DNA of 52,742 nt, taken from Candidatus Enterocloster faecavium (GTDB taxonomy: Bacteria; Bacillota; Clostridia; Lachnospirales; Lachnospiraceae). The notes beneath the pieces are model-generated. The model searched no databases. It was not told the origin of the DNA and worked only from the letters and a program-made list of their open reading frames with translations. The DNA lies in NCBI GenBank assembly GCA_019118585.1, contig DWYS01000116.1, positions 1 through 52,742 of the forward strand, written 5' to 3'. Below, one piece after another: positions 24,698 to 32,364 of this stretch. The position numbers were made by a program, and so were the translations under genes. Every line of letters begins with the position of its first letter. Position 1 is the stretch's first letter.

Positions 24698-26125
24698 TTA
24701 TTCGTCCAGGAAGGCAGGCGGCGCTGCCGGCTTGCCCATTGCCCTCTCAATCTTTGTGGTCAGTACAAAGGAGAGGCAGCCCAGGGCGGCGCCGAACACA
24801 ATGGCCAGAATCCCAAAGGGTTCTCCCAGAATCTGCCATACCACTGCAGCCACAGAACCCACCACCACGCTGACAATTCCGGCGTTTTTGGTGGCCCCGG
24901 GCATAGCCAGTCCCAGCCCGTAGGCGGCAAAGGGGCCGGCGGAACGGAGGGCGAACGCAAACAGATTCAGGGTCACGATGCTGATATTCAGCATCGCAAT
25001 CAGCATCGCGCACAGACCGATGACTATGTTGCACACTCTGGTCATGATCAGGGTCTGGCGGTCCGTAATATCGGGGTTAAAATATCTCTGATAAATGTCT
25101 TTCACAAAGATCGTGGAGGAGCAAAGCAGGTTGGAGTCGCTGCTGGACATGGTAGCCGCGATGATAGCCGCGGAAACCAGGCCGGTGATAATGGGAGGAG
25201 CGTAGCTCTTGGTGGCAAACATCAGCGCCGTGGTCCCAGCTCCTCCGTCCAGCCCCGGATCCTCTGCCAGCGCCACCAGACCGATCAAAGCCGGGATGAA
25301 GGCCATGAGAGCCATCATCAGAGCAGAAAGCCAGGCTGCCTTGCGGGCCGTGCCCTCGTCCTCGGAGGAGGCGAAACGGCTGACGATTTCCGGACCGGAC
25401 AGGAAGGTACAGAAATAATTCAGGATCAGGCTGATAATGGTAAACCAGCCAACCTTGGTGAAATCCAGCTCTTCAGCAGGAAGCTTTGCCGTTACCGCCT
25501 CCCAGCCGCCTGCGCCCTGGATAATAAAGGGCAGGGAGATCAGAAGGCCGCCAAAAATAATGATCCACTGGAACAGGTCCGCGATGGAATCCGCGATCAG
25601 TCCGCCCATGCTGGTGTAGAACAGCACAAGAGCCGTAGCCAGCACCACGCAGATCCGGATATCCAGGCTGGTCAGGGAGCTGACCACGGAACCGGCAGCC
25701 AGGATCTGGGACGCCGTCAGACAGAACAGGGAGACAATGTTCAGCACCGCGGAAATGGTGCCTACGCCGCTTCCAAACCGGCGGGTGATCACTTCGGGAA
25801 TCGTGTAGGCCATAGCCTTGCGGATCTTCGGCGCAAAGTAAGCCAGGGGAATCATTGCCACCGAAGCTGCCAGCACATACCATCCGGCTGAAAGTCCCCA
25901 TCCGCTGAACGCTCTGGTGGCAACTCCGGTGGTGCTGCCGCCGCCCACATTGTTGGCAGACAGAGAGGCCGCCACAAAGAGAAGCCCGATCCGGCGTCCG
26001 CCCAGCAGATAGTCATTGCTGTTTTTGATCATAAACTTGTTGGAGAGGAAGCCAATGGACAGCATTCCGATCAGATATATGATCAGAATGATCATGGGCA
26101 GTACCTCGATCTGCATTTGTACCAT
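24698..26125 (-). CDS. Sodium:solute symporter (SSS family), second copy
   Basis: 475 residues of the SSS family but quite distinct from the one at 12812. The N-terminus is MIILIIYLIGMLSIGFLSNKFMIKNSNDYLLGGRRIGLLFVAASLSANNVGGGSTTGVATRAF, with a sodium-site Ser/Thr-rich first helix, and SAAIIAATMSSSDSNLLCSSTIFVKDIYQRYF is the SSS signature. Relatives carry carboxylates, amino acids, pantothenate or sugars, and the substrate cannot be told here. It stands alone, with its own promoter (26171-26199) and a strong terminator. AAGGAGG is 7 bases before the ATG. Confidence 0.88.
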   Translation of the reverse strand: MVQMQIEVLPMIILIIYLIGMLSIGFLSNKFMIKNSNDYLLGGRRIGLLFVAASLSANNVGGGSTTGVATRAFSGWGLSAGWYVLAASVAMIPLAYFAPKIRKAMAYTIPEVITRRFGSGVGTISAVLNIVSLFCLTASQILAAGSVVSSLTSLDIRICVVLATALVLFYTSMGGLIADSIADLFQWIIIFGGLLISLPFIIQGAGGWEAVTAKLPAEELDFTKVGWFTIISLILNYFCTFLSGPEIVSRFASSEDEGTARKAAWLSALMMALMAFIPALIGLVALAEDPGLDGGAGTTALMFATKSYAPPIITGLVSAAIIAATMSSSDSNLLCSSTIFVKDIYQRYFNPDITDRQTLIMTRVCNIVIGLCAMLIAMLNISIVTLNLFAFALRSAGPFAAYGLGLAMPGATKNAGIVSVVVGSVAAVVWQILGEPFGILAIVFGAALGCLSFVLTTKIERAMGKPAAPPAFLDE

Positions 26126-26170
26126 ACCATACCCTCCTTATAATGGAAAAGAGATTGAAAAGCTGATTTC

Positions 26171-26199
26171 ACTATAACATATATGGGGGGTAAATGCAA
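26171..26199 (-). promoter_or_regulatory. Promoter of SSS symporter gene
   Basis: Minus-strand -35 TTGCAT (26194-26199), 17-base spacer containing a C6 run, -10 TATAGT (26171-26176), about 45 bases before the ATG. The rest of the 247-bp gap to the next gene is AT-rich and holds only the terminator of that gene. Confidence 0.75.
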
Positions 26200-26318
26200 A
26201 TATTTTGTGAATAATATTGAAAATATGAAAATTTTTTAGGTCTGAATTGTAATTTATTTTCGCTTATCGCCCATTCTCTTCCTGCTTTATGTGCAGGTTA
26301 TGTGTGCTGATATGATAA

Positions 26319-26350
26319 AGAAGGCTTCCGGATTCCGCCGAAAGCCTTCT
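26319..26350 (-). terminator. Terminator of GerMN-like lipoprotein gene
   Basis: Stem AGAAGGCTT / AAGCCTTCT with a short internal CCGG/CCG extension, followed on the minus strand by TTTATC. It lies just downstream of the stop at 26373. Confidence 0.7.
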
Positions 26351-26372
26351 CTGATTCGATATTTCAGGAAAT

Positions 26373-26954
26373 CTATGCTCCTATGCTGCTGTAATCATCC
26401 CGATATTCCAGAACATCTCCATCGCCCTGCTGAATCTGGTCTCCGGAATAGTTTGCCCCATTGACCAGAAGCTTCAATGTGGACAGCTGATAATTTTCAA
26501 TGAAGGTGTTCCCAATCTCTGTCAAGAACATCTCGTCCGGACAGCCCTCCTCGCTGACTGCCTGGTTCAGGTCCAGCGTACCAGCTGCATCCTCGCCTTC
26601 TCCCTCAACCGTGAAGGACAGGACCTCCGTACCAGCCGTCAGAACGCCATACTCCACCAGCTTGTCCACCAGCTCCTGAGCGTCCATCTGGTCGGTACTC
26701 ATGGAATCCATGGACTGGACAATGGCATCCTCCACATCACTTCCATGATAAACGGAGATGATCGCTACCGGGTCAACATTTGGATCCGGCACCTTGTCGC
26801 TGGCTCCTCCTGTCGTCATAGGGATCTCCGGTGTCTCCGCTGTCTGGGAATCCCCCGCAGCTGTCTGAGTCTGCTCCGCAGTCGGAGAGCATGCCGCAAG
26901 GGCTGCCACCGCCAGCGCTGCAGTTAAAATGAACGCAAACCATTTCTTCATCAC
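26373..26954 (-). CDS. Lipoprotein with GerMN-like domain
   Basis: 193 residues. The signal peptide KKWFAFILTAALAVAALAAC ends in a lipobox (LAAC), so it is a membrane-anchored exported lipoprotein. After a Thr/Gln-rich spacer, the C-terminal 130 residues (VAIISVYHGSDVEDA; GTLDLNQAVSEEG; IGNTFIENYQLSTLKLLVNGANY) follow the pattern of the GerMN domain, known from spore germination and sporulation proteins and also from other exported lipoproteins. The start is either GTG at 26954 (AAGGAGG ten bases upstream) or the ATG one codon later. It is probably transcribed from the MarR-type gene upstream, after a 24-base gap. Function is uncertain. Confidence 0.68.
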   Translation of the reverse strand: MMKKWFAFILTAALAVAALAACSPTAEQTQTAAGDSQTAETPEIPMTTGGASDKVPDPNVDPVAIISVYHGSDVEDAIVQSMDSMSTDQMDAQELVDKLVEYGVLTAGTEVLSFTVEGEGEDAAGTLDLNQAVSEEGCPDEMFLTEIGNTFIENYQLSTLKLLVNGANYSGDQIQQGDGDVLEYRDDYSSIGA

Positions 26955-26978
26955 TGTAATCTTGCCTCCTTTAGTCCT

Positions 26979-27413
26979 CTAAAAGCCTCTGAACCAGGAA
27001 TTCAGCTTTGTCAGGGCTCTTGTCAGAGCTTCCAGCTCTTCTGGTGTCAATTCCTTTACTATACTGTCGATCATAGATTGGCGAAAACTGTCATGATGCT
27101 TAAATACATCCTTTCCCCTGGCCGACAGGGAAATCAACACCACTCTCCGATCCTCGCTGCTGCGCTGCCGGATTACATAACCCTTTTTTACAAGACTGTT
27201 GACGGCTATGGTCAAAGTTCCGACCGTCACCGACAATGCCCTGGCTACGGATGACATGCTTTTTGGTTCGCCTGCTCCGATGGCCTCAATCACATGCAGA
27301 TCGTTCATAGTTATATCCGGATAGCCCAGCTCCCGGACCGCTTTCTGTTCAATTCCGGAAATATCCCGGAACAAATTCACCAGCACATCGTTCAGCGTTT
27401 CATACGTTCCCAC
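26979..27413 (-). CDS. MarR-family regulator, FabT-like
   Basis: The track starts at a TTG (27440), but with the promoter at 27456-27484 that leaves almost no leader. The GTG at 27413 has AAAGGA seven bases upstream and gives a 144-residue protein beginning MGTYETLNDVLVNLF. The winged-helix region reads ITMNDLHVIEAIGAGEPKSMSSVARALSVTVGTLTIAVNSLVKKGYVIRQRSSEDRRVVLISLSARGK, with the MarR wing DRR. The arrangement, including NDLHVIEAIG and VTVGTLT, is close to FabT, the repressor of fatty-acid synthesis genes in streptococci and clostridia. No fab genes are adjacent, so the FabT assignment is tentative. Confidence 0.8.
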   Translation of the reverse strand: MGTYETLNDVLVNLFRDISGIEQKAVRELGYPDITMNDLHVIEAIGAGEPKSMSSVARALSVTVGTLTIAVNSLVKKGYVIRQRSSEDRRVVLISLSARGKDVFKHHDSFRQSMIDSIVKELTPEELEALTRALTKLNSWFRGF

Positions 27414-27455
27414 GTTTTTTCCTTTCGTTTCCCGCTTCAAAAAAGCTTCCTACTG

Positions 27456-27484
27456 ATTGTACAGTATTTTAGAAATTCATACAA
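27456..27484 (-). promoter_or_regulatory. Promoter of MarR-family gene
   Basis: Minus-strand -35 TTGTAT (27479-27484), 17-base spacer, -10 TACAAT (27456-27461). It lies in the 160-bp gap after murD, where I see no convincing terminator, so read-through from murD is possible. Confidence 0.65.
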
Positions 27485-27574
27485 CCCCCTAAATCCTTAT
27501 GAAATTCTTAAAAGACTGTCATTTTTAGCAGTTTTCACCAAATGTTCACATTCGCCCCAGACCCTTATTCCTTC

Positions 27575-28960
27575 TCAGCTTTCATCCGACAAAGCCAGTC
27601 TGGCAAAAACCTCTCCCCGCTCCTCAAAGTTGCGGAATATTCCGTAGCTGGCAGCAGCCGGGGACAAAAGACAGCTCCTGCCCGGTCTGGTAAGTTTCTT
27701 TGCCTCTCTCACCGCATCTTCCAGATGGTCCGCTAAAACAAGACGATCTTTTCCCCGAAAATCCGGCTCCTGCTCCTGGATCTCCCGGAAAATCCGTTTT
27801 CCCGTAGCCTCCATCAGGATAATGTGGGGCACCGGATGCTCCGACAAAAAATGGATCAGCTCCCGGTAATCGATCCCCCGGTCCATGCCTCCGATAAGAA
27901 CCGTATCCACATCCTTCAGCGTTTTCAAAGCCTGGATCGCCGTATCACAGATGGTGGAGATGGAATCGTCAAAATACCGCACGCCGCCCCGCTCCCCCAC
28001 AAACTGAAGGCGGTGAGGCAGGGGATGATAGGTTTTCAGCCCCTGAGTAAAAGCCTCATCTTCCACTCCCAGCAGGCGGCAGGCGCCGTAAACCATGGCA
28101 ATGTCAAAATAGTTGTGAAGGCCTATGAGATGGATCTGGTCCGCCGGTATCTCATAGAGACTGCCGCGAAAATTTATCTGAGGCCATTTCTTCTTCCCCT
28201 GTTCCCGCTTCTGCTCCAGGCTCTCCTCCGCCTCCAGATCCAGCTCCAGATCCGGACGGTCCATTCCCGCCAAGATCACCTTTGAAAAGCAGGTTCCAGG
28301 CTTGGGACGGCACTGCACATTGCATACAAGAAAATCTTCCGCCCTCTGGTGACGGAAAATCTGCTCCTTGGCCAGCACGTACCGCTCCATGGTCCCATAA
28401 TGGTCCAGATGTTCTTCATACAAGTTGATCAAAAGAGCAATGTGGGGGGAGACCGTCATATACTCCAGCTGATGGCAGGACAGCTCAAATACGATCAAAG
28501 TCCTGGGGCCGATCTCCTCCAGATGGTCAAAGGCAGGAATGCCGATATTTCCCATGATCAGCACATCCCTTCCCGCCGTCTTTAAAATATGGTACATCAG
28601 GGAAGTCACCGTGCTTTTGCCCTTGGTCCCTGTAATCCCCACGATCCGGTCCCGAAACAGGCTGAAAAACACCTGAGTCTGAGAGAGGATCTCGCAGCTC
28701 AGCTTCTCCGGCGGCTCCTGAAGCACAATGCCGGGACTTTTGAAAATAACATCATAATTGTTCAGCACCTTCTGATAATCCGGGCCGGAAAACCGTTTTC
28801 CCATCCCTTCCTCAAAGGGGATCTCTCTCTGGTCCGCCACATCCAGACAGGCGCAGGTACCCAGCTCCTTTAGCACCGTCCAGGTGGAACGTCCCTCACG
28901 GCCAAAGCCCAAGATCAGAACCCGCTTTCCCCGAACCCAGGGGTTCAGTTGCTCAATCAC
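27575..28960 (-). CDS. murD: UDP-MurNAc-L-Ala:glutamate ligase, probably MurD2 type
   Basis: 461 residues. It begins with GTG at 28960, whose last bases form the TGA stop of murL (GTGA), so the pair is translationally coupled. The N-terminal Rossmann-like domain is KRVLILGFGREGRSTWTVL. The Mur-ligase P-loop is VGITGTKGKSTVTSLMYHIL, followed by LIVFELSCHQLEYM, NLYEEHLDHYGTMERYVLAK, and the C-terminal domain with YHPLPHRLQFVGERGGVRYFDDSISTICDTAIQAL. It ligates glutamate to UDP-MurNAc-L-Ala in cytoplasmic peptidoglycan synthesis. Classical MurD uses D-Glu. The coupling to MurL suggests this enzyme adds L-Glu, as MurD2 does in Xanthomonas. The substrate stereochemistry is inferred from context. 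Confidence 0.9.
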   Translation of the reverse strand: MIEQLNPWVRGKRVLILGFGREGRSTWTVLKELGTCACLDVADQREIPFEEGMGKRFSGPDYQKVLNNYDVIFKSPGIVLQEPPEKLSCEILSQTQVFFSLFRDRIVGITGTKGKSTVTSLMYHILKTAGRDVLIMGNIGIPAFDHLEEIGPRTLIVFELSCHQLEYMTVSPHIALLINLYEEHLDHYGTMERYVLAKEQIFRHQRAEDFLVCNVQCRPKPGTCFSKVILAGMDRPDLELDLEAEESLEQKREQGKKKWPQINFRGSLYEIPADQIHLIGLHNYFDIAMVYGACRLLGVEDEAFTQGLKTYHPLPHRLQFVGERGGVRYFDDSISTICDTAIQALKTLKDVDTVLIGGMDRGIDYRELIHFLSEHPVPHIILMEATGKRIFREIQEQEPDFRGKDRLVLADHLEDAVREAKKLTRPGRSCLLSPAAASYGIFRNFEERGEVFARLALSDES

Positions 28961-30381
28961 TGTCTTTCTCTCCTTATCCTCTGCCGCACCAGCTCATCCA
29001 GTTTCTCCGGCAGCAGATTTTCCTCATCGTAAAAGGTAAAATAGGGGGACTCTCCCCTCCGGCTCTCCTCCTGGAAAACCCTGCTGTTTCTGTAATACTC
29101 CAGAAGGGCAGGCAGAGGTTTTCTCCCCCGCCCGAACTTCTCTATCGTCAGCCGGACTGCTTCCCTGACCTCGTCCCTGCTTCCCACGCACTCAAAAGGC
29201 TTCTCCCTGGCGATTCCCACCAGCTTGTCAAAGGTTTCCCTCAAAGACAAATCCTCCAGCATGGAACGGCCGAAAATGTTCTCTATCTCCTCCTGCTCCA
29301 AAAAGGGGGATAGGATCAGGCATACAAACAGACACTTGGGACAACGGCCGCACCAGCTGTCCGTCTTGCTTCCGCTGTTGCAGCTCCGGAAAATATCGTG
29401 ATACTGCTTCAGGCCGGAAAAAATCCAGGCAATCTGGAATTCGCTCAAAGGTCTCAGCAGGCTGAAATAGAAGGCGCTCCCCGGCATATACGTTTCAGCG
29501 TACTGGCGGAAGTCCTTCTCAAATTCAAAGCTCTTGGAATACTGGTGGTTGACACTGCTTCCGGGTACTGTACTTTCGTTGGCGCTGGACTCATTGGACA
29601 GAGCCACATAGTCCAGTTCCAGGATCGCCGCCCCGATCAGGGAGGAAAACGCCACAAGGGCGGAAAACGGGGTGTGGCCGTTGAGATATCCGCGGCGGTT
29701 CAGTTCCAGCATCCGCTGATCCAGAGTGCGTTTCACCTTCATTACCTTCTCATCTGAAAGCCCGGCCCGCTCCGCCGTATTCAGGCTTGCCCCTCTGGGA
29801 TTGATGATATATCCGTAAACGGGATACCCGCCGTCCATCAATAGATCCAGGGTCACCGCCGAATCCTTTCCTCCGCCGATCGGGACCAGGAATCCCTTGG
29901 AAAGACTTCTCTTTCCCTCTTGCTCCAAAGCGGAGACGGGGGAAGCTTCTTCTGATGAAGGTTCCTTCCCTGTCCGGAAATCCTGGCAGTGAATCTCCAT
30001 GAAGTTTTCTTCCCGTGCCTCCTCTATTCCGTTTACGTAGAAGAATTCTCCAAGACCGTTGAAATACAGATGCTTCCACCACCGGATCTGCTCCGAATCC
30101 AGCTTTCCTTTCTCGATATAGACCTGGGGCGGGCAGGCAATCTTCCAGTAGCTGATCAGCTCCACCATGCCCAGTGAAAAAAGCATCTCCTCCGTCACCC
30201 GTCCTTTTATCTCTTCCAGCCGGCCCTGAGGCAGGGGAAAGGTCCAGTGAGGGGTAAAAACCGACAATCCTTCGATTTCAAATGTATAGGTAATGTTCAG
30301 AGCTCCCTCTTCCCACTCCGCCTCGTATCCGCGGTAATAAAAATGAGGATATTCCCTCCTCAGCTTTTCGTACTGCTCCAT
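28957..30381 (-). CDS. murL: MurL: UDP-MurNAc-L-Ala-L-Glu epimerase
   Basis: The ORF opens at 30429 with a poor site. The ATG at 30381 (MEQYEKLRREYPHFYYRGYEAEW) has GGAG six bases upstream and gives 474 residues, near the length of known MurL. The N-terminal part has a beta-rich ITYTFEIEGLSVFTPHWTF. The central nucleotide-binding segment FLVPIGGGKDSAVTLDLLMDGG (about 164-186) is a PP-loop-like motif, followed by ALSNESSANESTV, and the cysteine cluster CNSGSKTDSWCGRCPKCLFVC resembles that of ATP-pyrophosphatase-fold enzymes. MurL inverts the terminal L-Glu of UDP-MurNAc-L-Ala-L-Glu to D-Glu using ATP. It overlaps murD by 4 bases. Confidence 0.85.
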   Translation of the reverse strand: MEQYEKLRREYPHFYYRGYEAEWEEGALNITYTFEIEGLSVFTPHWTFPLPQGRLEEIKGRVTEEMLFSLGMVELISYWKIACPPQVYIEKGKLDSEQIRWWKHLYFNGLGEFFYVNGIEEAREENFMEIHCQDFRTGKEPSSEEASPVSALEQEGKRSLSKGFLVPIGGGKDSAVTLDLLMDGGYPVYGYIINPRGASLNTAERAGLSDEKVMKVKRTLDQRMLELNRRGYLNGHTPFSALVAFSSLIGAAILELDYVALSNESSANESTVPGSSVNHQYSKSFEFEKDFRQYAETYMPGSAFYFSLLRPLSEFQIAWIFSGLKQYHDIFRSCNSGSKTDSWCGRCPKCLFVCLILSPFLEQEEIENIFGRSMLEDLSLRETFDKLVGIAREKPFECVGSRDEVREAVRLTIEKFGRGRKPLPALLEYYRNSRVFQEESRRGESPYFTFYDEENLLPEKLDELVRQRIRRERQ

Positions 30382-30432
30382 TTTCCACTCCGTTTCCGGC
30401 GGTCTTCGATGGCTCCGCCAAATGCCCATAGC

Positions 30433-30480
30433 AAAAAATCCGCTGCGCTCTCTTCTCTATTTGGCTCACGCACAGCGGAT
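30433..30480 (-). terminator. Terminator/attenuator hairpin in front of murL
   Basis: Minus-strand arms ATCCGCTG / CAGCGGAT (extended by tGC/GCg) enclose a 27-base loop and are followed by TTTTTT. It lies upstream of the murL start and immediately downstream of a consensus-like promoter. It can end HAD-gene transcription coming from the frl locus, or attenuate murL transcription. Confidence 0.75.
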
Positions 30481-30494
30481 CTTTTCTATTAGGT

Positions 30495-30523
30495 ATTATA
30501 TTCGAGAATGAGGGAATTTGCAA
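30495..30523 (-). promoter_or_regulatory. Promoter of murL-murD
   Basis: Minus-strand -35 TTGCAA (30518-30523), 17-base spacer, -10 TATAAT (30495-30500). The predicted start near 30488 is about 8 bases before the hairpin described at 30433-30480. Confidence 0.75.
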
Positions 30524-30550
30524 GGAAAGAAGGGAACCTCTTCACGCCTG

Positions 30551-31219
30551 TCAGAAAAATATTTCAGGGTCCTTTTCACAAAATTGAATAAAATCATCCA
30601 TTGCCCCGATTTCCCCATCTGCCAGAGAGCGATCAAAATCAAAGCGGTCATCCCGCAGGGCGATCACTTTTACTCCAGCCCGATGAGCCGCCGTGATTCC
30701 CACAGTCGAGTCTTCAATCGCAATGCATTCTTCCGGCAAGACGCCCAAAAGTTCCGCAGTCTTCTGGTAAATCTCAGGATTAGGCTTGCTCTCCTTAAAC
30801 TGCTCTCCGCTGACAATCACATCCAGATAAGGGACCACCCCAACCTGTGTAAGGATCATTTTTACCTTCTCATAGGCCGTGGATGAGGCCACTGCCGTCC
30901 GCATTTTCTTTTCCCTGGCCCATTTCAGGATATCCAAAACCGCAGGGCGGAAAATTTTATGATAATCGATTGTACAGGGATGCTCCGGCTGCCAGCTCTC
31001 TCTGTACTCCGTCCTGGTCTCCAGCCAATCTTTATCCCAGCCAATCACAGCCGCAATCCTGGTCCACACATCACGGCTGGTCCTTCCCACGATCTGGTAA
31101 AGTTCCTCTCTCGTTACCTCCGGGCGTTTTGAGCGCACAAAAGCCAGAACCTGCTCCATGCTGACCGGCTCGCTGTCGATAATCACTCCATCCATGTCCA
31201 ATATAAGGGCCTTTATCAT
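30551..31219 (-). CDS. HAD-IA phosphatase / beta-phosphoglucomutase-like
   Basis: 222 residues. Motif I LILDMDGVIIDSEP (about 5-18), a four-helix cap (MEQVLAFVRSKRPEVTREELYQIVGR), motif II AVASST, motif III KESKPNPEIYQKTAELLG and motif IV CIAIEDSTVGITAAHRAGVKVIAL. The Asp-x-Asp nucleophile pair is intact. Family members dephosphorylate or isomerise sugar phosphates. It is the last gene of the fructosamine locus, but two hairpins at 31244-31311 separate it from the SIS gene, so its expression may be lower. A role in releasing free sugar or removing a phosphorylated by-product is inference. Confidence 0.82.
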   Translation of the reverse strand: MIKALILDMDGVIIDSEPVSMEQVLAFVRSKRPEVTREELYQIVGRTSRDVWTRIAAVIGWDKDWLETRTEYRESWQPEHPCTIDYHKIFRPAVLDILKWAREKKMRTAVASSTAYEKVKMILTQVGVVPYLDVIVSGEQFKESKPNPEIYQKTAELLGVLPEECIAIEDSTVGITAAHRAGVKVIALRDDRFDFDRSLADGEIGAMDDFIQFCEKDPEIFF

Positions 31220-31243
31220 GTCATCTATCCTCCATTATCCCAG

Positions 31244-31311
31244 AAAAGGCGCTGAACCATCAAATGACCCAACGCCTTTTCCGGATGTCCTCCGGGGACA
31301 TCCCGTTTTTT
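31244..31311. terminator. Two adjacent hairpins between SIS-1 and HAD genes
   Basis: Hairpin A: AAAAGGCG / CGCCTTTT (31244-31280), symmetric, so U-rich on either strand. Hairpin B: GGATGTCC / GGACATCC (31283-31303) followed on the plus strand by cgTTTTTT. On the minus strand hairpin A ends with TTTT and may act as a partial terminator. Confidence 0.6.
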
Positions 31312-31328
31312 AATCGTTAAGTTTAATT

Positions 31329-32291
31329 TTAATAATCAAACTTCCACATATAACGTCTTACACTCAGCGGATGGTTTCTCACATCTGCCAGCAGGTTATT
31401 AAATACGCGGACTACATTGGTATGGAAGAAGGGATCCAGATATTCGGATACATCTCCCAGCTCTCCCATTCCATAATCCAGGCCGTCCAGAATCATGCAG
31501 CGGTCGTTGAATTTCTTCATAAAGGTCAGGGCTCTGTCATCCAGAGGACGGGTCCTTCCGGTAGATTTCATCATCAGGAACGCTGTATTCTTGTCGGTAA
31601 TCTCAAAAGGCCCGTGGAAATACTCGCCAGAGTGGATCACGCTGGAATTGATCCACTGCATCTCCATAAAGATACAGATGGACTCCTGATGAGCACTGCC
31701 CCAGGAAGCGCCGCTTCCCATGGTATAGATCACAGAATCATCCTTAAATTCCCAGGCATATTTAATGGCATATGGAACGATCTCCTTGCATGCTTTCTTT
31801 ACAATGCCGTCCATCTTCTGTAAGCCATCCAGCAGTTTGTCATACTCTGCGTATCCCTCAATTTCATTCAAAAGCTCTACTGCCAGCTTGAATCCATAGG
31901 AAGATTTCTGATTCTCTACCACGGAACCATCGCCGAATTCATAGAGGATCACATATTCTGCCGATTCAGACAGGGGGGAGGGGATCTGGAAGGTCAGTCC
32001 AACGGTAGCTGCACCTTTTTCCCTGGCCACCTGGCAGGCCTTTACTGTTTCCGGGGTATTGCCTCTCTGAGAAGCGAGGATCACAACAGCATTTGGACCA
32101 ATCTCTCTGGGAGTGGCATGTACAAATTCATTGGAATTGATATAGCCTACCTTCAATTTTGTAGCCTCGCAGCTGAGGAAATACTTGGCCGGGAAAAATC
32201 CTGCCAGAGAGCCTCCGCAGCCCACAAAGTACACCGTATCAATTGTGTGATCCTTCAAGATACTTCCAACGATTTCTTTTACTTTTTCCAT
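31329..32291 (-). CDS. frlB: FrlB/FraB-like fructosamine-6-phosphate deglycase (SIS-1)
   Basis: 320 residues with two SIS domains. The first has VYFVGCGGSLAGFFPAKYFL and VVILASQRGNTPETVKACQVAREKGAATVGLT; the second begins SVIYTMGSGASWGSAHQESICIFMEMQW. FMEMQW...SGEYFHGPFEI carries the Glu and His (16 residues apart) that correspond to the reported catalytic pair of Salmonella FraB. The C-terminus RRYMWKFDY parallels RRYYGGLVEY of E. coli FrlB. It should split a 6-phosphorylated Amadori compound into glucose-6-P and an amine or amino acid. It lies 73 bases downstream of the transporter permease, in one operon with the FrlD-like kinase. Confidence 0.85.
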   Translation of the reverse strand: MEKVKEIVGSILKDHTIDTVYFVGCGGSLAGFFPAKYFLSCEATKLKVGYINSNEFVHATPREIGPNAVVILASQRGNTPETVKACQVAREKGAATVGLTFQIPSPLSESAEYVILYEFGDGSVVENQKSSYGFKLAVELLNEIEGYAEYDKLLDGLQKMDGIVKKACKEIVPYAIKYAWEFKDDSVIYTMGSGASWGSAHQESICIFMEMQWINSSVIHSGEYFHGPFEITDKNTAFLMMKSTGRTRPLDDRALTFMKKFNDRCMILDGLDYGMGELGDVSEYLDPFFHTNVVRVFNNLLADVRNHPLSVRRYMWKFDY

Positions 32292-32364
32292 GTTCTATTT
32301 TCCCTTCCGGACCGGAGATCCGGTCCTAAATTGATATTCCGTTGAATGGTCTGATCATTTTTCT

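Noticed and set aside
24695-25891. 398-residue plus-strand ORF opposite the SSS symporter
   Set aside because: Composition is Gly/His/Gln-rich in the way expected of the reverse frame of a membrane protein gene; no recognisable domain.
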